Assembly (NCBI RefSeq): GCF_042453785.1
Contig: NC_091664.1
Location: forward strand, 3,212,501-3,276,500
Length of the DNA stretch: 64,000 bases
Source: Malus domestica
Taxonomy: Eukaryota > Streptophyta > Magnoliopsida > Rosales > Rosaceae
Direction of reading: 5' to 3'
The translations under genes were made by a program, and so were the position numbers. The notes under the pieces were generated by a model that saw nothing but the letters and a program-made list of their open reading frames with translations, was not told where the DNA came from and made no database searches. Below, piece after piece: positions 20,690-31,736 of the stretch (within the stretch, counting starts at the first letter, position 1; each line of letters starts with the position of its first letter).

Positions 20690-21425
20690 TGTCGTACCTA
20701 TGGACTCCTGCAGATGGGTAAGAATGACTTGCAGCAGGACGAGCTCTTTCAAAGGCCAAATGAGGTGAATGCAGCTGCCCTATAGCTTCAGGCAACCTAT
20801 GTTGAAATAAAAATCAATAAGTTTTTAATATATAACGAAACCCAAATGCGCAATGGCTATTCAATGACAGGTGTTTATGCATAACTCAGGCACATTCATG
20901 CATCAATAATATATCATAACACTATATTCTTCTCTGATGTGTCATAAATTAAACATGTGCCACAAGAATGTGATCGCATTGAGACAGATACACATGGAAA
21001 AAAACATAAAACACTAAGTGAAACACATAATAATGAATTTATATGTTTAATTTACAAGGGTTCTCTTTACCCATGGACTCCTGCAGAAGGGTAAGGTTGA
21101 CTCGCAGCAGGACGAACTCTTCCAAAGCCTAAAGGAAGAGAATACACCTGCCCTGGAGCTTCAGGCCCCATATGTTCAAATAAACCAATAAGTTTTTATC
21201 AAAGCCAAATGCTCAATGACCATTCAATCACAGGTTTTTATGCGGGACTCAGCACACTATACATCGATGCTATATCATAGCACCATATTTTTCTATGACA
21301 TGTACATTAAACATACACCAAATAATTTTGTGATCGCATTGGGACTAATAACAAAGACAGAAATCATATAACACCAATTGAAACACTTTTAAGGAATTTA
21401 AAAGTTTACAGTTCTTGCTGTTGTC
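20690..21425 (-). repeat. Two tandem copies of a ~370-bp exon-like segment in CACTA
   Basis: The segments 20690-21060 and 21063-21425 are diverged direct repeats. On the minus strand each holds a short open block bounded by AG and GT that encodes related peptides, the first including ARPAASHSYPSAGVH and the second RVRPAASQPYPSAGVHG. This looks like a duplicated, perhaps captured, exon with flanking intron. I do not recognise the gene. Confidence 0.55.
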
Positions 21426-22404
21426 ATTACCTTCGACAATAAATTTGATTCTAGACGAACCCCTCAATTCCAAAACCCTAGCTTGACCAGAAAGAAACCA
21501 AATTTAGCACAAATTAAAAAGAAAACCCCAAAAAAATTAAAGACTGGGAAAACAAAAACACTAATAAGAAACGTACTCAAATGGAATGCAAACTTGCCAA
21601 ACTAGAGATGCGAGCTTGTATTTGCCAGAGAACTTGCACAGATTGTTCAATCTTGGTAATAACTTCAGCAGAATTGAATCAAAGTCATCGACAAAATTGC
21701 AAAAACTTCAGCAAGAACACCTCCATGTTCATACACAAAACACACATACAGATCAACAAAATTGCAAAAACTTTAAGCAATCAACTCAAATCACTTCACG
21801 GAAAAAGCAATTTGACAAAAAACCAACATGCAATTTGAGCCTAAACCCTAAATAACAAAAACCCATCGAAGATCAGAAACCCTCACCTTCATTTTGGGAC
21901 TTGATTCGCGTCGGCTTCGAGATTCGCGTGGCTGCCCGTCGTTTAGAACGAGAGGGAGAGAGACAACCGACAGAGTAGTGGTAGTGGTTGGATTCGAGAT
22001 TGTGAAGAGGAAAGCTTGCGAACGAGAGGGAGATAGATGTCCACGGGAAAGAGAGAATGAGAGATGAGCGAGAGGGAAGAGAGAGGTCTATACGGGAAAG
22101 AGGGAAGAGAGAGGTCAATTATACGGGAAAGAGGGAAAGCGGAGAGAGAATTGAAAAAAAACCGCCTATTTTTCACTATTTTACCGCCAAATTTATCATA
22201 ACTTGCGTGACGTAGGTACACCTGCGTCGCATCGTGCAAAGATGTTTTGCGCGACGCAGGTGTACCTACGTCGCGCAAAGTGTTTATTTTTTTATTTTTT
22301 TATTTTTTTATTTTTTCCTTTTGCTTTTCTCTTGCCCTTTTGCTTATGAGTACAAAATAAATAAATTAAAATCTACTTACTAAATATATATATCATTGAA
22401 CTTG

Positions 22405-23700
22405 ATGGGAAATGCATTGTACGAAATTAGTTACAACGATTAAACCGTCAAACTTATTTGTATATATTTCGAGATCACATACGCCAAAAATCGAAAAAAA
22501 AAAACATTCAGAGATCAAGTAACGGGACAAAACTTTTCGACGGTTATAAACGAAAAAGCACGATTTAACGGTAGTTTTAACTCCGATTTTGATGATTTTT
22601 TAGAACTACACTCCTTGACCCTATATTAATACAATGAACTAATTCGATCTTCAATTTAAAATATTTACACTAGTGGACACCACAAAATCTTATGTTATAC
22701 TTGATGAAAATATAAATAAACTCCAAGTGTTAGTGAATGTATCGTTTTAATGGGATATGCATTGTACGAAACTAGTTTCAACGATCCAACCATCAAACGT
22801 ATTTGTATATGTTTTGAGATCACGTACGCCAAAAATCGCAAAAAACAAACATTCAAAGATCAAGTAACGGGACAAAACTTTTCGACGGTTATAAACGAAA
22901 AAGCACGATTTAACGGTAGTTTTAACTCCGATTTTGATGATTTTTTAGAACTACACTCCTTGACCCTATATGAATACAATGAACTAATTCGATCTTCAGT
23001 TTAAAATATTTACACTAGTGAACACCATAAAATCTTATGTTATACTTGATGAAAATATAAATAAACTCCAAATGTTAGTGAATGTATCGTTTTAATGGGA
23101 TACGCATTGTACGAAACTAGTTTCAACGATCCAACCGTCAAACGTGTTTGTATATGCTTTGAGATCGCGTACGCCAAAAATCGCAAAAAACAAACATTCA
23201 AAAATCAAGTAACGAGACAAAACTTTTCGACGGTTATAAACGAAAAAGCACGATTTAACAGTAGTTTTAACTCCGATTTTGATGATTTTTTAGAACTACA
23301 CTCCTTGACCCTATATGAATACAATGGACTAATTCAATCTTCAATTTAAAATATTTACACTAGTGGACACCACAAAATCTTATGTTATACTTGATGAAAA
23401 TATAAATAAACTCCAAGTGTTAGTGAATGTATCGTTTTAATGGGATACGCATTGTACGAAACTAGTTTCAACGATCCAACCGTCAAACGTGTTTGTATAT
23501 GCTTTAAGATCGTGTACGCCAAAAATCGCAAAAACAAACATTCAAATATCAAGTAATGGGACAAAACTTTTCGATGGTTATAAACGAAAAAGCACGATTT
23601 AACGGTAGTTTTAACTCCGATTTTGATAATTTTTTAGAGATACACTCTTTAACCCTATATGAATACAATGAACTAATTTGATCTTCAATTTAAAACATTT
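22405..23700. repeat. Four-copy 345-bp tandem repeat
   Basis: Units begin at 22405, 22750, 23095 and 23440, exactly 345 bp apart, each opening ATGGGATACGCATTGTACGA or a close variant. The two middle units keep an 84-codon open frame. The copies are highly similar, which points to recent or homogenised amplification inside the CACTA element. Confidence 0.95.
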
Positions 23701-24330
23701 ACACAAGTAGAAACCACAAAAGAAAAAGGCAATGCAAGAACCCCAAAAGAAAGCAAAAGGAAAAAAAAAAAAAACAAACAAACAACTTTGCGCGACGTAG
23801 GTACACCTGCATCGTGCAAAGCTGTTTTTCTCCTCTTCTTAGCTTTTGTTTCTCTAAACCTATCAAAATCCTTCATACTCCTAGTCATTCATTCTACTCA
23901 TTCAATTGTTCAAAACCAAAACTCAACTTGTTAAAAATAAGCTAGCATTGACAAAGATAATTAAAGAAAAACATAAATACATAAAAATAAAAAAATTCAA
24001 ACATAAATGTAATTAATAAATAGCTAATTAATAAATCAAATAAATACAATACCTGAAGGTGAAGATGGTGATGGTTGAGAGAGGTAGAGAGTCTGAAAGA
24101 GAGTGAATGAGAGAGGTTGAGTGTGAAGAAAAAGGCCCCTATGTGTGGTTATTTAAGAAAAAAAAGTCGTTGACTTTGCGCGACGCCACCCACGTCGCGC
24201 AAAGTATATTTGCACAACGGAACTTTGCGCGACAAAGATACTTTGTGCGACGCTTTGTGTGTAGCGTCACGCAAAGATACTTTGCGCGACGAAATTTGCT
24301 ACGTCACGCAAACATGTTTTTGTACTAGTG

Positions 24331-24517
24331 ACATTCTCACAGATATGCATCTTCACGAGCAAGGTTCCAAGTAATCCATTAACATCAAGCTTCGACGCCT
24401 TTTTATTCATACTTCACCTAGTAGAGAAGATGGGTTCCGATTTTCCGTCTGAATTTCTAAGCTGATGGAAGAAGAAGATGGCTTTGATAGGGCATGCAAC
24501 CTAACACGATATAGATC
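24331..24517. other. 3' flank of the chitinase-like gene
   Basis: This is the short space between the CACTA right end and the stop codon of the minus-strand gene, so the transposon lies within or just past the likely 3' UTR. No other feature seen. Confidence 0.6.
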
Positions 24518-26430
24518 TCAAGAAGATGCAGTAACAGCAGGCTGGATTGGGTTAAATGCAACCTGCTCGGCACAAGTTAACACTTTATGAGGCCCTGCCT
24601 CGTCTCGACCGACACCCATAAGGTCCAGGTAGTACTGGTAATGTGAAACGATGTTGTTCATGGCATCAATGTCACCCTTGCCACAAACTGATTCCCCATA
24701 AAGAATATTCATTGTAGTGCCAAATCCAGGAAACCGCTTACTCAAGGTATCGTTCTTGGTAGGCTTCCAGTCTCCAACAAATGCTTGGTGGGCCGAGGGT
24801 TGTGACTTCTTGATAGGGGTCATCCACCTCCATACTGCAGCTTGGAAAGCAAGAGTAGCGTTCTGCTCAATGTATTCTGGATGGTTCAACAGATCCACCT
24901 TCAAAGCATCTCCAGCAGCACCGTAATTGTAGTTCCTAGATGGTAGAACCAATGTTAAATTAGTAACATTGTCTATTCAAAGAACTCAAACTACAACCTC
25001 ACGTATCTTCTAGAACTTCAGATGTCACGAGATTTGAGGAAAAAACATAAATGTGACAATAGCTAGACTATGGAACAAACTGACAGACAACAACAAAGGC
25101 TTATCCCACTAAGCGGCGTCTGCTGTATGAAGACAAATATGTCTGACGACTCTGACCGCAAACAACTCCATCTAGTTTCCGCCACAAGTAAATTACTAGC
25201 TTGCAGTATGTATCATCTAATTTGTGAACTTGCTAAGATGGCATTATACGAGTAGACCAACGAATTAATCTCATCTAACGATAGCTCGCTCTACTTTACA
25301 ACACAACTGACATCATCTTTGGTTAATTTATTTGGTAAACGAAAGCTCGGACAAATGAATATTATGAAAGGAAATCGACATAAACCAATGATAAAATAGA
25401 TGGAATACAAACCAGTAGATAGGCAAAGCACCACGGCCATAGTATTCAGCCCCATGACTGCAGGGATATATGTACTTGTAATAGTCATCACAGTATGACT
25501 GCATGGGACTCATTTCCCTGTTGTAGCAAAGCCCCCAAGCGTATGGTCCTCCGGTGGCCACACCGTAACCGCCTGGAACAATCATCCCCATCGCCGTCAA
25601 CAACCATAGGAACACCGGTATACATATGTGAAGTACAGCAAAAGCTTACTGTATTTTATAAGGGTTAAAAATCTTTTTCGTCACCGTATTTATGGTCACT
25701 GCGTTTTCAATTTAGCCAATTCGGTCACCGTGTTTTACAAAATTTGCAATCGTCGTCGCTTCTCGTAACTTTATGTTAAAAAGAATTATTAATTTTTTCA
25801 TTTTTTGACTTAAAACACAGTGACCAAATTAGCGAAAATCGAAAACACTGCGACCAAATTGGCAAAATTGAAAACACAGTGACAAAAAATTGTATGAAAT
25901 CCAAGTTTTTTCCTTCAAAATCGACGTTGTTCATAAAGCCAATTCACTAAAACTCAACAAATCTCAATCAAACATTACTAATTATAAAAACAAGAGCTAC
26001 CCAAAATAGCAATTCTATGCACAAACAAGAGTGGTGACTTACAGGAGGTTTTGCTGCGGACATGTCCAAGAAAGGCGGTGATCTCCTTCATCTGCATAAG
26101 CTTCCCACCGGTGGTCCTAAACCCAAGAGGCTCGAAAAGCGCTGCGGCGGTGATAAACGCCTGGTAATCCCAAAACCCAACGGCATGCGCCACCGGTATG
26201 TTTCTCTTGGAGAACAGATTCTCAAACTGGTAAGTCTGGAAGTAATCAGAGATGGTGAGATTGCAACAGTACTTTGACCACCCTTTACACTCCCACCCTT
26301 TGTCGCACAACTTCTTCCCCCTCACAATCTTCACTTTCACGACGGTGGACGAGTAATCGCCATCGTTGCTGGCACAAAAGACAACACTCAGCGCCACCAC
26401 CGCCACCAATGCAGCAGCAGAGATCTTCAT
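24518..26430 (-). CDS. Chitinase-like protein (GH19 family, CTL1/CTL2 type)
   Basis: Three exons on the minus strand: 26430-26043, 25572-25413 and 24935-24518. Junctions are TCCT|GTAAG...CCAG|GCGG and TACTG|GTTTG...CTAG|GAAC, giving 321 residues, the length I recall for Arabidopsis CTL1. A signal peptide is present (MKISAAALVAVVALSVVFC). The GH19 fold motifs follow: CCNLTISDYFQTYQFENLF, AHAVGFWDYQAFITAAALFE, CYNREMSPMQSYCD, YYGRGALPIYWNYNYGAAG and TLAFQAAVWRWMTP. The active-site segment that reads HETTGG in true chitinases is SKTSCGYGVATGGP here, so the catalytic Glu is missing, as is usual in this subfamily. Family members act in the apoplast in cellulose and wall assembly rather than chitin cleavage. 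The locus looks intact. Confidence 0.93.
25661..25895. mobile_element. Inverted-repeat MITE in intron 1 of the chitinase-like gene
   Basis: TCACCGTATTTATGGTCACTG-type sequence is mirrored by AAAACACAGTGACCAAATTAG and a terminal CACAGTGACA. The whole stretch folds back on itself and has no coding capacity. Exact ends and duplication were not resolved. Confidence 0.6.
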
Positions 26431-26542
26431 GGTTGGATGCGGAAGAACAAATTTGATTACATGATATTCAACTTAGGATCATCTCTTTCGAAGATGGTCT
26501 TATAGATTTTAAACTTAAAGCACTCTTTTCTTAAGCATTTGA
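26431..26542. promoter_or_regulatory. Upstream flank of the chitinase-like gene, cut by an LTR element
   Basis: Only about 112 bp separate the start codon (26430) from the LTR element at 26543. The native promoter is therefore displaced about 3.9 kb away, unless the LTR supplies one. No TATA box is obvious in the remaining stretch. Confidence 0.5.
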
Positions 26543-27320
26543 AGTGGAGCAAAAAATAATCACAAGGCAACACGTGGATTTTTGGTAAAAATAACAAAGT
26601 TACTCCTAAGACATACAAGTTGTACTAATCGCTAGCAGTGGACAATCATTCTTTACTCAAGCTAAGAGTGTCCAAAAAAGATAACCAATTCCAAATTATT
26701 TCATTCATCCTCATCTTAGGTAATTACTTCATAACTTATAAATTATTCCATATAAATAGAGATTAATTGGCCAATTAATGGATTAAATTCTAATTAATCC
26801 ATTAATCACTAATTAAATCTAATTAATCCATTAATCACCAATTAAATCATCTATTTTCACACAAAAAACCTCTAAGGGCTGGCCACCTCCATTCCCTATA
26901 TATATGACCTTATTTTTTCTAAAAAAGGAGGTCCACACTCTTGCAAAACTCCCATAAACTCTCCAAACACTTTTCTCTCTAAATTCTAACTTTGGCATCG
27001 GAGGTTCTTCGGTCAAAACCCCCATTCATCGTGGGCACGTGAGGCATTTGGTCTTGACTAAAGGTGTTGATTGTTTTGTAGATGCAATTTTGTCAAAGAA
27101 GGAGAAGGCGAAAATTTGCATCCACAAATTGGTACTTTCATTGAGAGCTGAGATCTACACTCATAGAAGACTCTTGGCCTTGACCAAAGGTGTTGATTGT
27201 TTCGTACGTTCTTATTATTAGAATTTTTTATTTGCAAAGATTCTTTGATAAAATGCAAAAGAGAAATACAATAGTTAGAAATTTAGAAATTCCACAAGTG
27301 AAAATTCCAATATTCAAGAA

Positions 27321-28031
27321 ATGGAACCGCGGCGATCCACGAGACTAAATGTGATCTTAGGGGGAGCGGCACCGCCACCACAAGGCTCAACCATGGCAAC
27401 CCCCGCGGTGGCCACCACGACAATCACCCATGGCGAGGTCCATGGCTCCACCACCACGGCCCGAGCCATGTCACTTCATGCCCAACGCGAGCCCAATGCA
27501 TTGCCAGGCCAAGCCCAGGCCTCGCATTCACGAGTATCACTTGTTGAGCAGCCTACTCTATCGGCTTAACTTGCTCTCGTGGCCCAACCTGCTCTAGCGG
27601 CCCAACCTGTTCTAGCGGCCCAGCCTGCCCTCGCGGCCCAGCCTGCTCCCACAGCCCAACCTGCTCCCGCAGCTCTGCCTGTTCCAATGATTTCCCAAGC
27701 AGCCTAAGTAGGCTCAAGAATATCTCGACCATCCTGAGCAACCATCGAGCCAAGGGCATTTTTACCATATTTCTCCACAGATTTGACATTTCCCAACTCA
27801 AATCTCATGCCTGAAGTCTACCATACTTCCACTGCTCAATTAGGTATATTCCTTCCAAGCTCTTCAAATCTAAATAGAGAACAACACTTGTCTCGACAAG
27901 TCATAGAGTTGACGAGCGCCCTTGCACAACAGATGACCTTGGTGAATCAACTTTTGCAACGCACCGAGATCCAACGTGCCCCGGACGAGGTATCCCGAGG
28001 TAAGATAAAGGCAGATGAACCTTTCCAGTAG
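27321..28031 (+). pseudogene. Gag-like ORF remnants of the LTR element
   Basis: Two frames, 27321-27569 (MEPRRSTRLNVILGG..., Ala/Thr-rich) and 27783-28031 (with LSRQVIELTSALAQQMTLVN, a predicted helix), resemble the start of a plant Gypsy gag polyprotein. They are separated by stops and by a Pro/Ala-coding 21-bp repeat. No zinc knuckle seen. Not functional alone. Confidence 0.5.
27565..27690 (+). repeat. 21-bp minisatellite (GCTCTAGCGGCCCAACCT)
   Basis: About six tandem units of GCTCxxGCGGCCCAxCCT inside the gag-like region. Confidence 0.85.
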
Positions 28032-28714
28032 CGTCTCGGCAAGCAGCCACTCGACCAGCCACGAGCCGAGCATTCGGGCAGTGTACATTCCCGATTAGGC
28101 TTCCAAGATAACGTATATTCCCGTCTTATAGCGTGGAGGAGCGTGCCCAAGGATAAGTATACATTCACGGTTGGGGCCACACTCTGATAATCAACATGAG
28201 TAACCTTACAGGCAAAGCATTCATTTGCGGCTAGGCCAGCAATGAGTATCATGCACATCACATCGGAGCAAGTAGCACATTGGACGGAAAGAAACAGTCA
28301 CTCAATCCGGCTTAAGTTCAAACAGCAGCCTGTGAGTTACACACTCGCCTGCTAGGAAGATACCACACCTACCGACGAACATATAAAAGAGCAGCTTAGA
28401 CCAGCACATCATGATCGGGGGCAACCGAGAGCTCTGCCACCCCAACAAAGGAAAATTCAAGAAGAAGTAAAAAGGCTTATGACCAAGCGATTACGCAATT
28501 TCTCGCACCAACCAAGCCTCAAAAAGGCACAAGATGAAACACCTAATGATGGCGCAATAATTCAGGGAGCAGCTCACTGCACTTACACCCTTATGTGGGT
28601 TCCACAAGCAGTTCGAAGTCTCAAGTAGTTCACTAAACAAAACCTCGTAGCCTGAGGATTATTTCAGTTATCCAGTAGTCCAGCTTTCCTCAGCTGCACT
28701 CACGACAACAACTT

Positions 28715-29075
28715 CTATGCTCTCCAGTACGATAGGATAAACTAATTGCTCTCCAGTGCGAGAGAGTAACCAATTCCCCGACACCCAAAAAGGTCTGCTC
28801 TCCAGTGCGAGAGGATAAACTAATTGCTCTTTAGTGCGAGAGGGTAAACCAATTCCCCGACACCCATATGGGTTTACTCTTCAGTGCGAGAGGATAAACT
28901 AATTGCTCTCCAGTGCGAAAGGGTAAACTAATTGCTCTTAAGTGCGAGAGGGTAAACCAATTCCTCGACACCCATCTGGGTTTGCTCTCCAGTGCTAGAG
29001 GATAAACTAATTGCTCTTCAATACGTTAAGGTAAACTAAATCGCTGACACCCATCTGGGTAAACTCTTCAGTGCG
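28715..29075 (+). repeat. Tandem repeats of the CTCTCCAGTGCGAGAGG type
   Basis: Nested units of CTCTCCAGTGCGAGAGGATAA, alternating with CCAATTCCCCGACACCCA, recur about eight times with periods near 30 and 100 bp. Confidence 0.85.
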
Positions 29076-30465
29076 AGAAGGCCACATAGTTCAAAAGATC
29101 GAATGCTTGAAGATCAACGAAGCAATAAATGGTTATGGGCAACAGCCACTTTTACACTTAATAGTTCGCTCATCTGACACTTCATCTTGAGCAACTCTGA
29201 TCTTGGCAGTTTCATCCTTGACTGCTCTATCTATGGCAGTTGAAAATCAAAATCAAGTAGTTTCCTCATTTTCAGCAGACAGCCCAAACAATTGCCTATT
29301 CCACGCCACTTCCTCGGCCCATGTCAAACCAATCCTTGGCTTCAATTAAGATGAGCTGCTCAAGCAATGTCCCTTGCCACATCACATCCTTGGCCCATGC
29401 CAATCCAACTCCTAGCCCTTATCAACCGACGTGCCGCACAACCCCGACGATTGCCCCGTGGCAGCACCACCCAAGAAAAATACAAGAAGAAATTAAGTTT
29501 TTATTACATTGGTGACGCATGGAGAAGACGAAGAAAGCAACGAAAGACGGTCATTTACACGGGCAAAATGTAGAAGATTGTTAGAGGAGAGGGAACAAAT
29601 ATCCTTTAAGCTCTCTCTCTCTTGTAGGGTAGAATAAATCACTCTCCAAAGTTGATTTAATAACCCATTTAAGGTGGACTTAGATAGGCTTTGAGAGAAA
29701 TTTATTTCCCTTTCCTAGAAGGATCTAATTTCATATTAGAGAGGGAATTTGCATCAAAACAGGAAATAATCCTAAGTTTCCTAGAGCAAGAAGATCTCTA
29801 CATCTGCTACCCTTTCCTACGAGCAGCCTAGTAGGTGTGGGGGCACTTGTGGAGCCAAAAATAATCACAAGGCGACACGTCGATTTTTGGTAAAAAGGAC
29901 AAAGTTACCCCTGAGACACACCGGTTGTCCTATGCGCGAGCAGTGGACAATCATTTTTTAATCAAGCCAAGAGTGTCCAAAAAATGTAACCAATTCCAAA
30001 TTATCTCATCCATCCTCATCTTAGGTAATTACTTCATAACCTACAAATTATTCCATATAAATGGAGATTAATTGGCTAATTAATGGATTAAATCATAATT
30101 AATCCATTAATCACCAATTAAATCACCCATTTTCACACAAAAAACCTCTAAGAGCCGGCCACCTCCATTCCCTATATACATGACCCTATTTTTTCTAAAA
30201 AATGAGGTCCACACTCTTGCAAAACTCCCAAAAACTCTCCAAATACTTCTCTCTAAATTCTGACTTTTGTATCGGATGTTCTTCAGCCAAAGCCCCCCCA
30301 ATTCATCGTGGGTGCGTGAGGCTCTTGGCCTTGACCAAAGATGTTGATTGTTTTGTAGGTGCAATTTTGTCAAAGAAGGAGAAGGCAAAAATTTGCATCC
30401 ACATTTGACATCCTTCGTTTTTCTAAAAAAAACTTAATTTAAGAACGAATATCTTTTTTTTTTTT

Positions 30466-30662
30466 AGAAGAGATCATCCCCGGATTTCTTTCACCAAGGC
30501 CACCGGATCAAATGATCCAGGCCTTTCAAATTTCATCCAACGGCTAAAAATTATTACACCTTTTAAGAAGTCAAAACAGGTGGACCGTTGGATGAAATTT
30601 GAAAGGGCCGAATCACTTGATCCGGTGACCTTGGTGGAAGAGATCCGGAGATGATCTCTTCT
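30466..30662. mobile_element. Fold-back MITE private to backbone A
   Basis: AGAAGAGATCATCCCCGG at the left is mirrored by CCGGAGATGATCTCTTCT at the right. Inner arms (TTTCAAATTTCATCCAACGG and its complement) also pair. Backbone B has only a T-run here (about 46070-46090), so this is an insertion. TSD is obscured by the T-run. Confidence 0.8.
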
Positions 30663-31039
30663 CTTTTTTTTAGATCAAGGAGGGGGATCTTTAAGATTTC
30701 TGAACTCCACTTGAACAATTAATTATACATAAATTCAAGGGCAAAAGACTGTTTACTACCCTCATGTTTCATGATTTTCAACATTTAGTATATCAAGTTT
30801 TTTTTGTCCCAGAGTCATACCTAAAGTCTAAATTTTGAGACAATCTCATACATCCGTTAGTCAAACTGTTAAGTCTCTCATTAACTGTGACGTGGCGCCT
30901 ATATGGACAATGACTGGGCACCACGTGTCATCCACGTGGAAATTAAAAATAAATTATTTATTAAATAAATAAATAAAATTATATATATATATATTAAAAT
31001 TTTAATAAATAATAAATAAATAAATAAAAACCTTCATTT

Positions 31040-31455
31040 TCCCCAGATTCGGAAGAAGAAGAAGAAGAAGGAAGAAGGAGAAAAAGGGGGAAGAAGAAGA
31101 AAAAAAACGAAATTTGCAACCAAGATTCGAAGGAAGAAGGAAGAAGAAGGAGAAAAAAAAATGCAGATTCAGAGGAAGAAGAAGAAGAAGGAGAAGGAGA
31201 AGGAATAAGAAGAAGAAAAAAAATCGAAATCTGCAACCCAGATTCGGAGGAGGAAGAAGAAGAAGAAGAAGAAGAAGGAAAAAAAACTGCAAATTCGGAG
31301 GAAGAAGAAGAAGAAGAAGAAGAAGGAAGAAAAAAAAAAAAAACCGAATCTACAACCCAGATTCGAAGGAAGAAAAAAAATGATTTTGCAACCCAGGAGG
31401 AAGAAGAAAAAAAAAAAAAAAACCGAATCTGCAACCCAGATTCGGAGGAAGAATG
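31040..31455 (+). repeat. GAA-rich array, left part
   Basis: (GAA)n runs are interspersed with five to six copies of CTGCAACCCAGATTCGGAGG. The long Arg/Lys- or Ser/Phe-coding frames here are products of the repeat and not genes. Confidence 0.9.
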
Positions 31456-31479
31456 AAGAAAAAAAAACCTAGAGGAGTA

Positions 31480-31734
31480 ATTCTTAAATGTATATTCACA
31501 TCCTTACCTAGCACGAGGCCTTTTGGAAGTTCACTAGCTTCGGGTTCCGTAGGAACTTTGAAGTTAAGCGAGAAGGAGGCCATAGCACTCCTAGGATGGG
31601 TAACCCATTGGGAAGTTGCTCGTGAGTTCCAAAAAACAAATCCGTGAGGGAATGGTAAACCCAAAGCGGACAATATCGTGCTACGGTGGTGGAGCGGGCT
31701 TGGGATGTGGTGGAACCCGGGTCGGGATGTTACA
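31480..31734 (+). mobile_element. Cassandra-type LTR fragment with 5S rRNA-derived sequence
   Basis: The stretch contains CTAGCACGAGGC, GAACTTTGAAGTTAAGCGAG and TAGGATGGGTAACCCATTGGGA, the 5S-rRNA-like internal promoter region of Cassandra TRIM elements. CGGACAATATCGTGCTACGG and the end GGGATGTTACA follow. The 5' side is truncated against the GAA-rich array. It is not a functional 5S gene: only the 3' two thirds are recognisable and it has many changes. Confidence 0.85.
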
Positions 31735-31736
31735 AT

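Larger units (their letters stand above)
18767..24330 (-). mobile_element. CACTA (En/Spm-like) DNA transposon, non-autonomous
   Basis: The termini CACTAGTACAAAAA and TTTTTGTACTAGTG are perfect inverted repeats, flanked by the 3-bp duplication ACA (18764-18766 and 24331-24333). Both ends carry many copies of a subterminal motif CTTTGCGCGACG in both orientations, the expected transposase-binding repeats of CACTA elements. At 5564 bp it has no full transposase. What remains is a coiled-coil remnant (19032-19319, minus), an untranslated-like pyrimidine-rich leader near 24060-24160 (minus), a duplicated exon-like segment and a 345-bp tandem array. It lies between the UGT pseudogene and the chitinase-like gene, close to the latter's 3' end. 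Confidence 0.93.
26543..30403 (+). mobile_element. LTR retrotransposon without pol (non-autonomous)
   Basis: LTRs at 26543-27126 (584 bp) and 29848-30403 (556 bp) both end GCATCCACA. The 5-bp duplication TTTGA flanks the element (26538-26542 and 30404-30408). Backbone B shows the empty site at 46018-46025 (CATTTGACATCC). The interior contains gag-like or low-complexity ORFs and two repeat arrays but no protease, RT or integrase motifs. The first base pair of the 5' LTR is mutated (AGTGG against TGTGG in the 3' LTR). Confidence 0.9.

Noticed and set aside
22750-23349. Two homologous 84-residue proteins
   Set aside because: They are the same frame of a 345-bp tandem repeat inside a transposon, interrupted in the other two units; no domain recognised.
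30107-30388. ORFs such as SIWRVFGSFARVWTSFFRKN in both LTRs (also 26831-27025)
   Set aside because: They are antisense readings of LTR sequence, present in both LTRs because the LTRs are duplicates.
31114-31434. Long Arg/Lys-rich (plus) or Ser/Phe-rich (minus) ORFs, also at 34096-34518
   Set aside because: They are translations of (GAA)n and related repeats in all frames, with no start context, domain or conservation; repeat artefacts.
31550-31625. A 5S rRNA gene
   Set aside because: The 5S similarity is partial and embedded in Cassandra-type LTR sequence; not a functional 5S gene.
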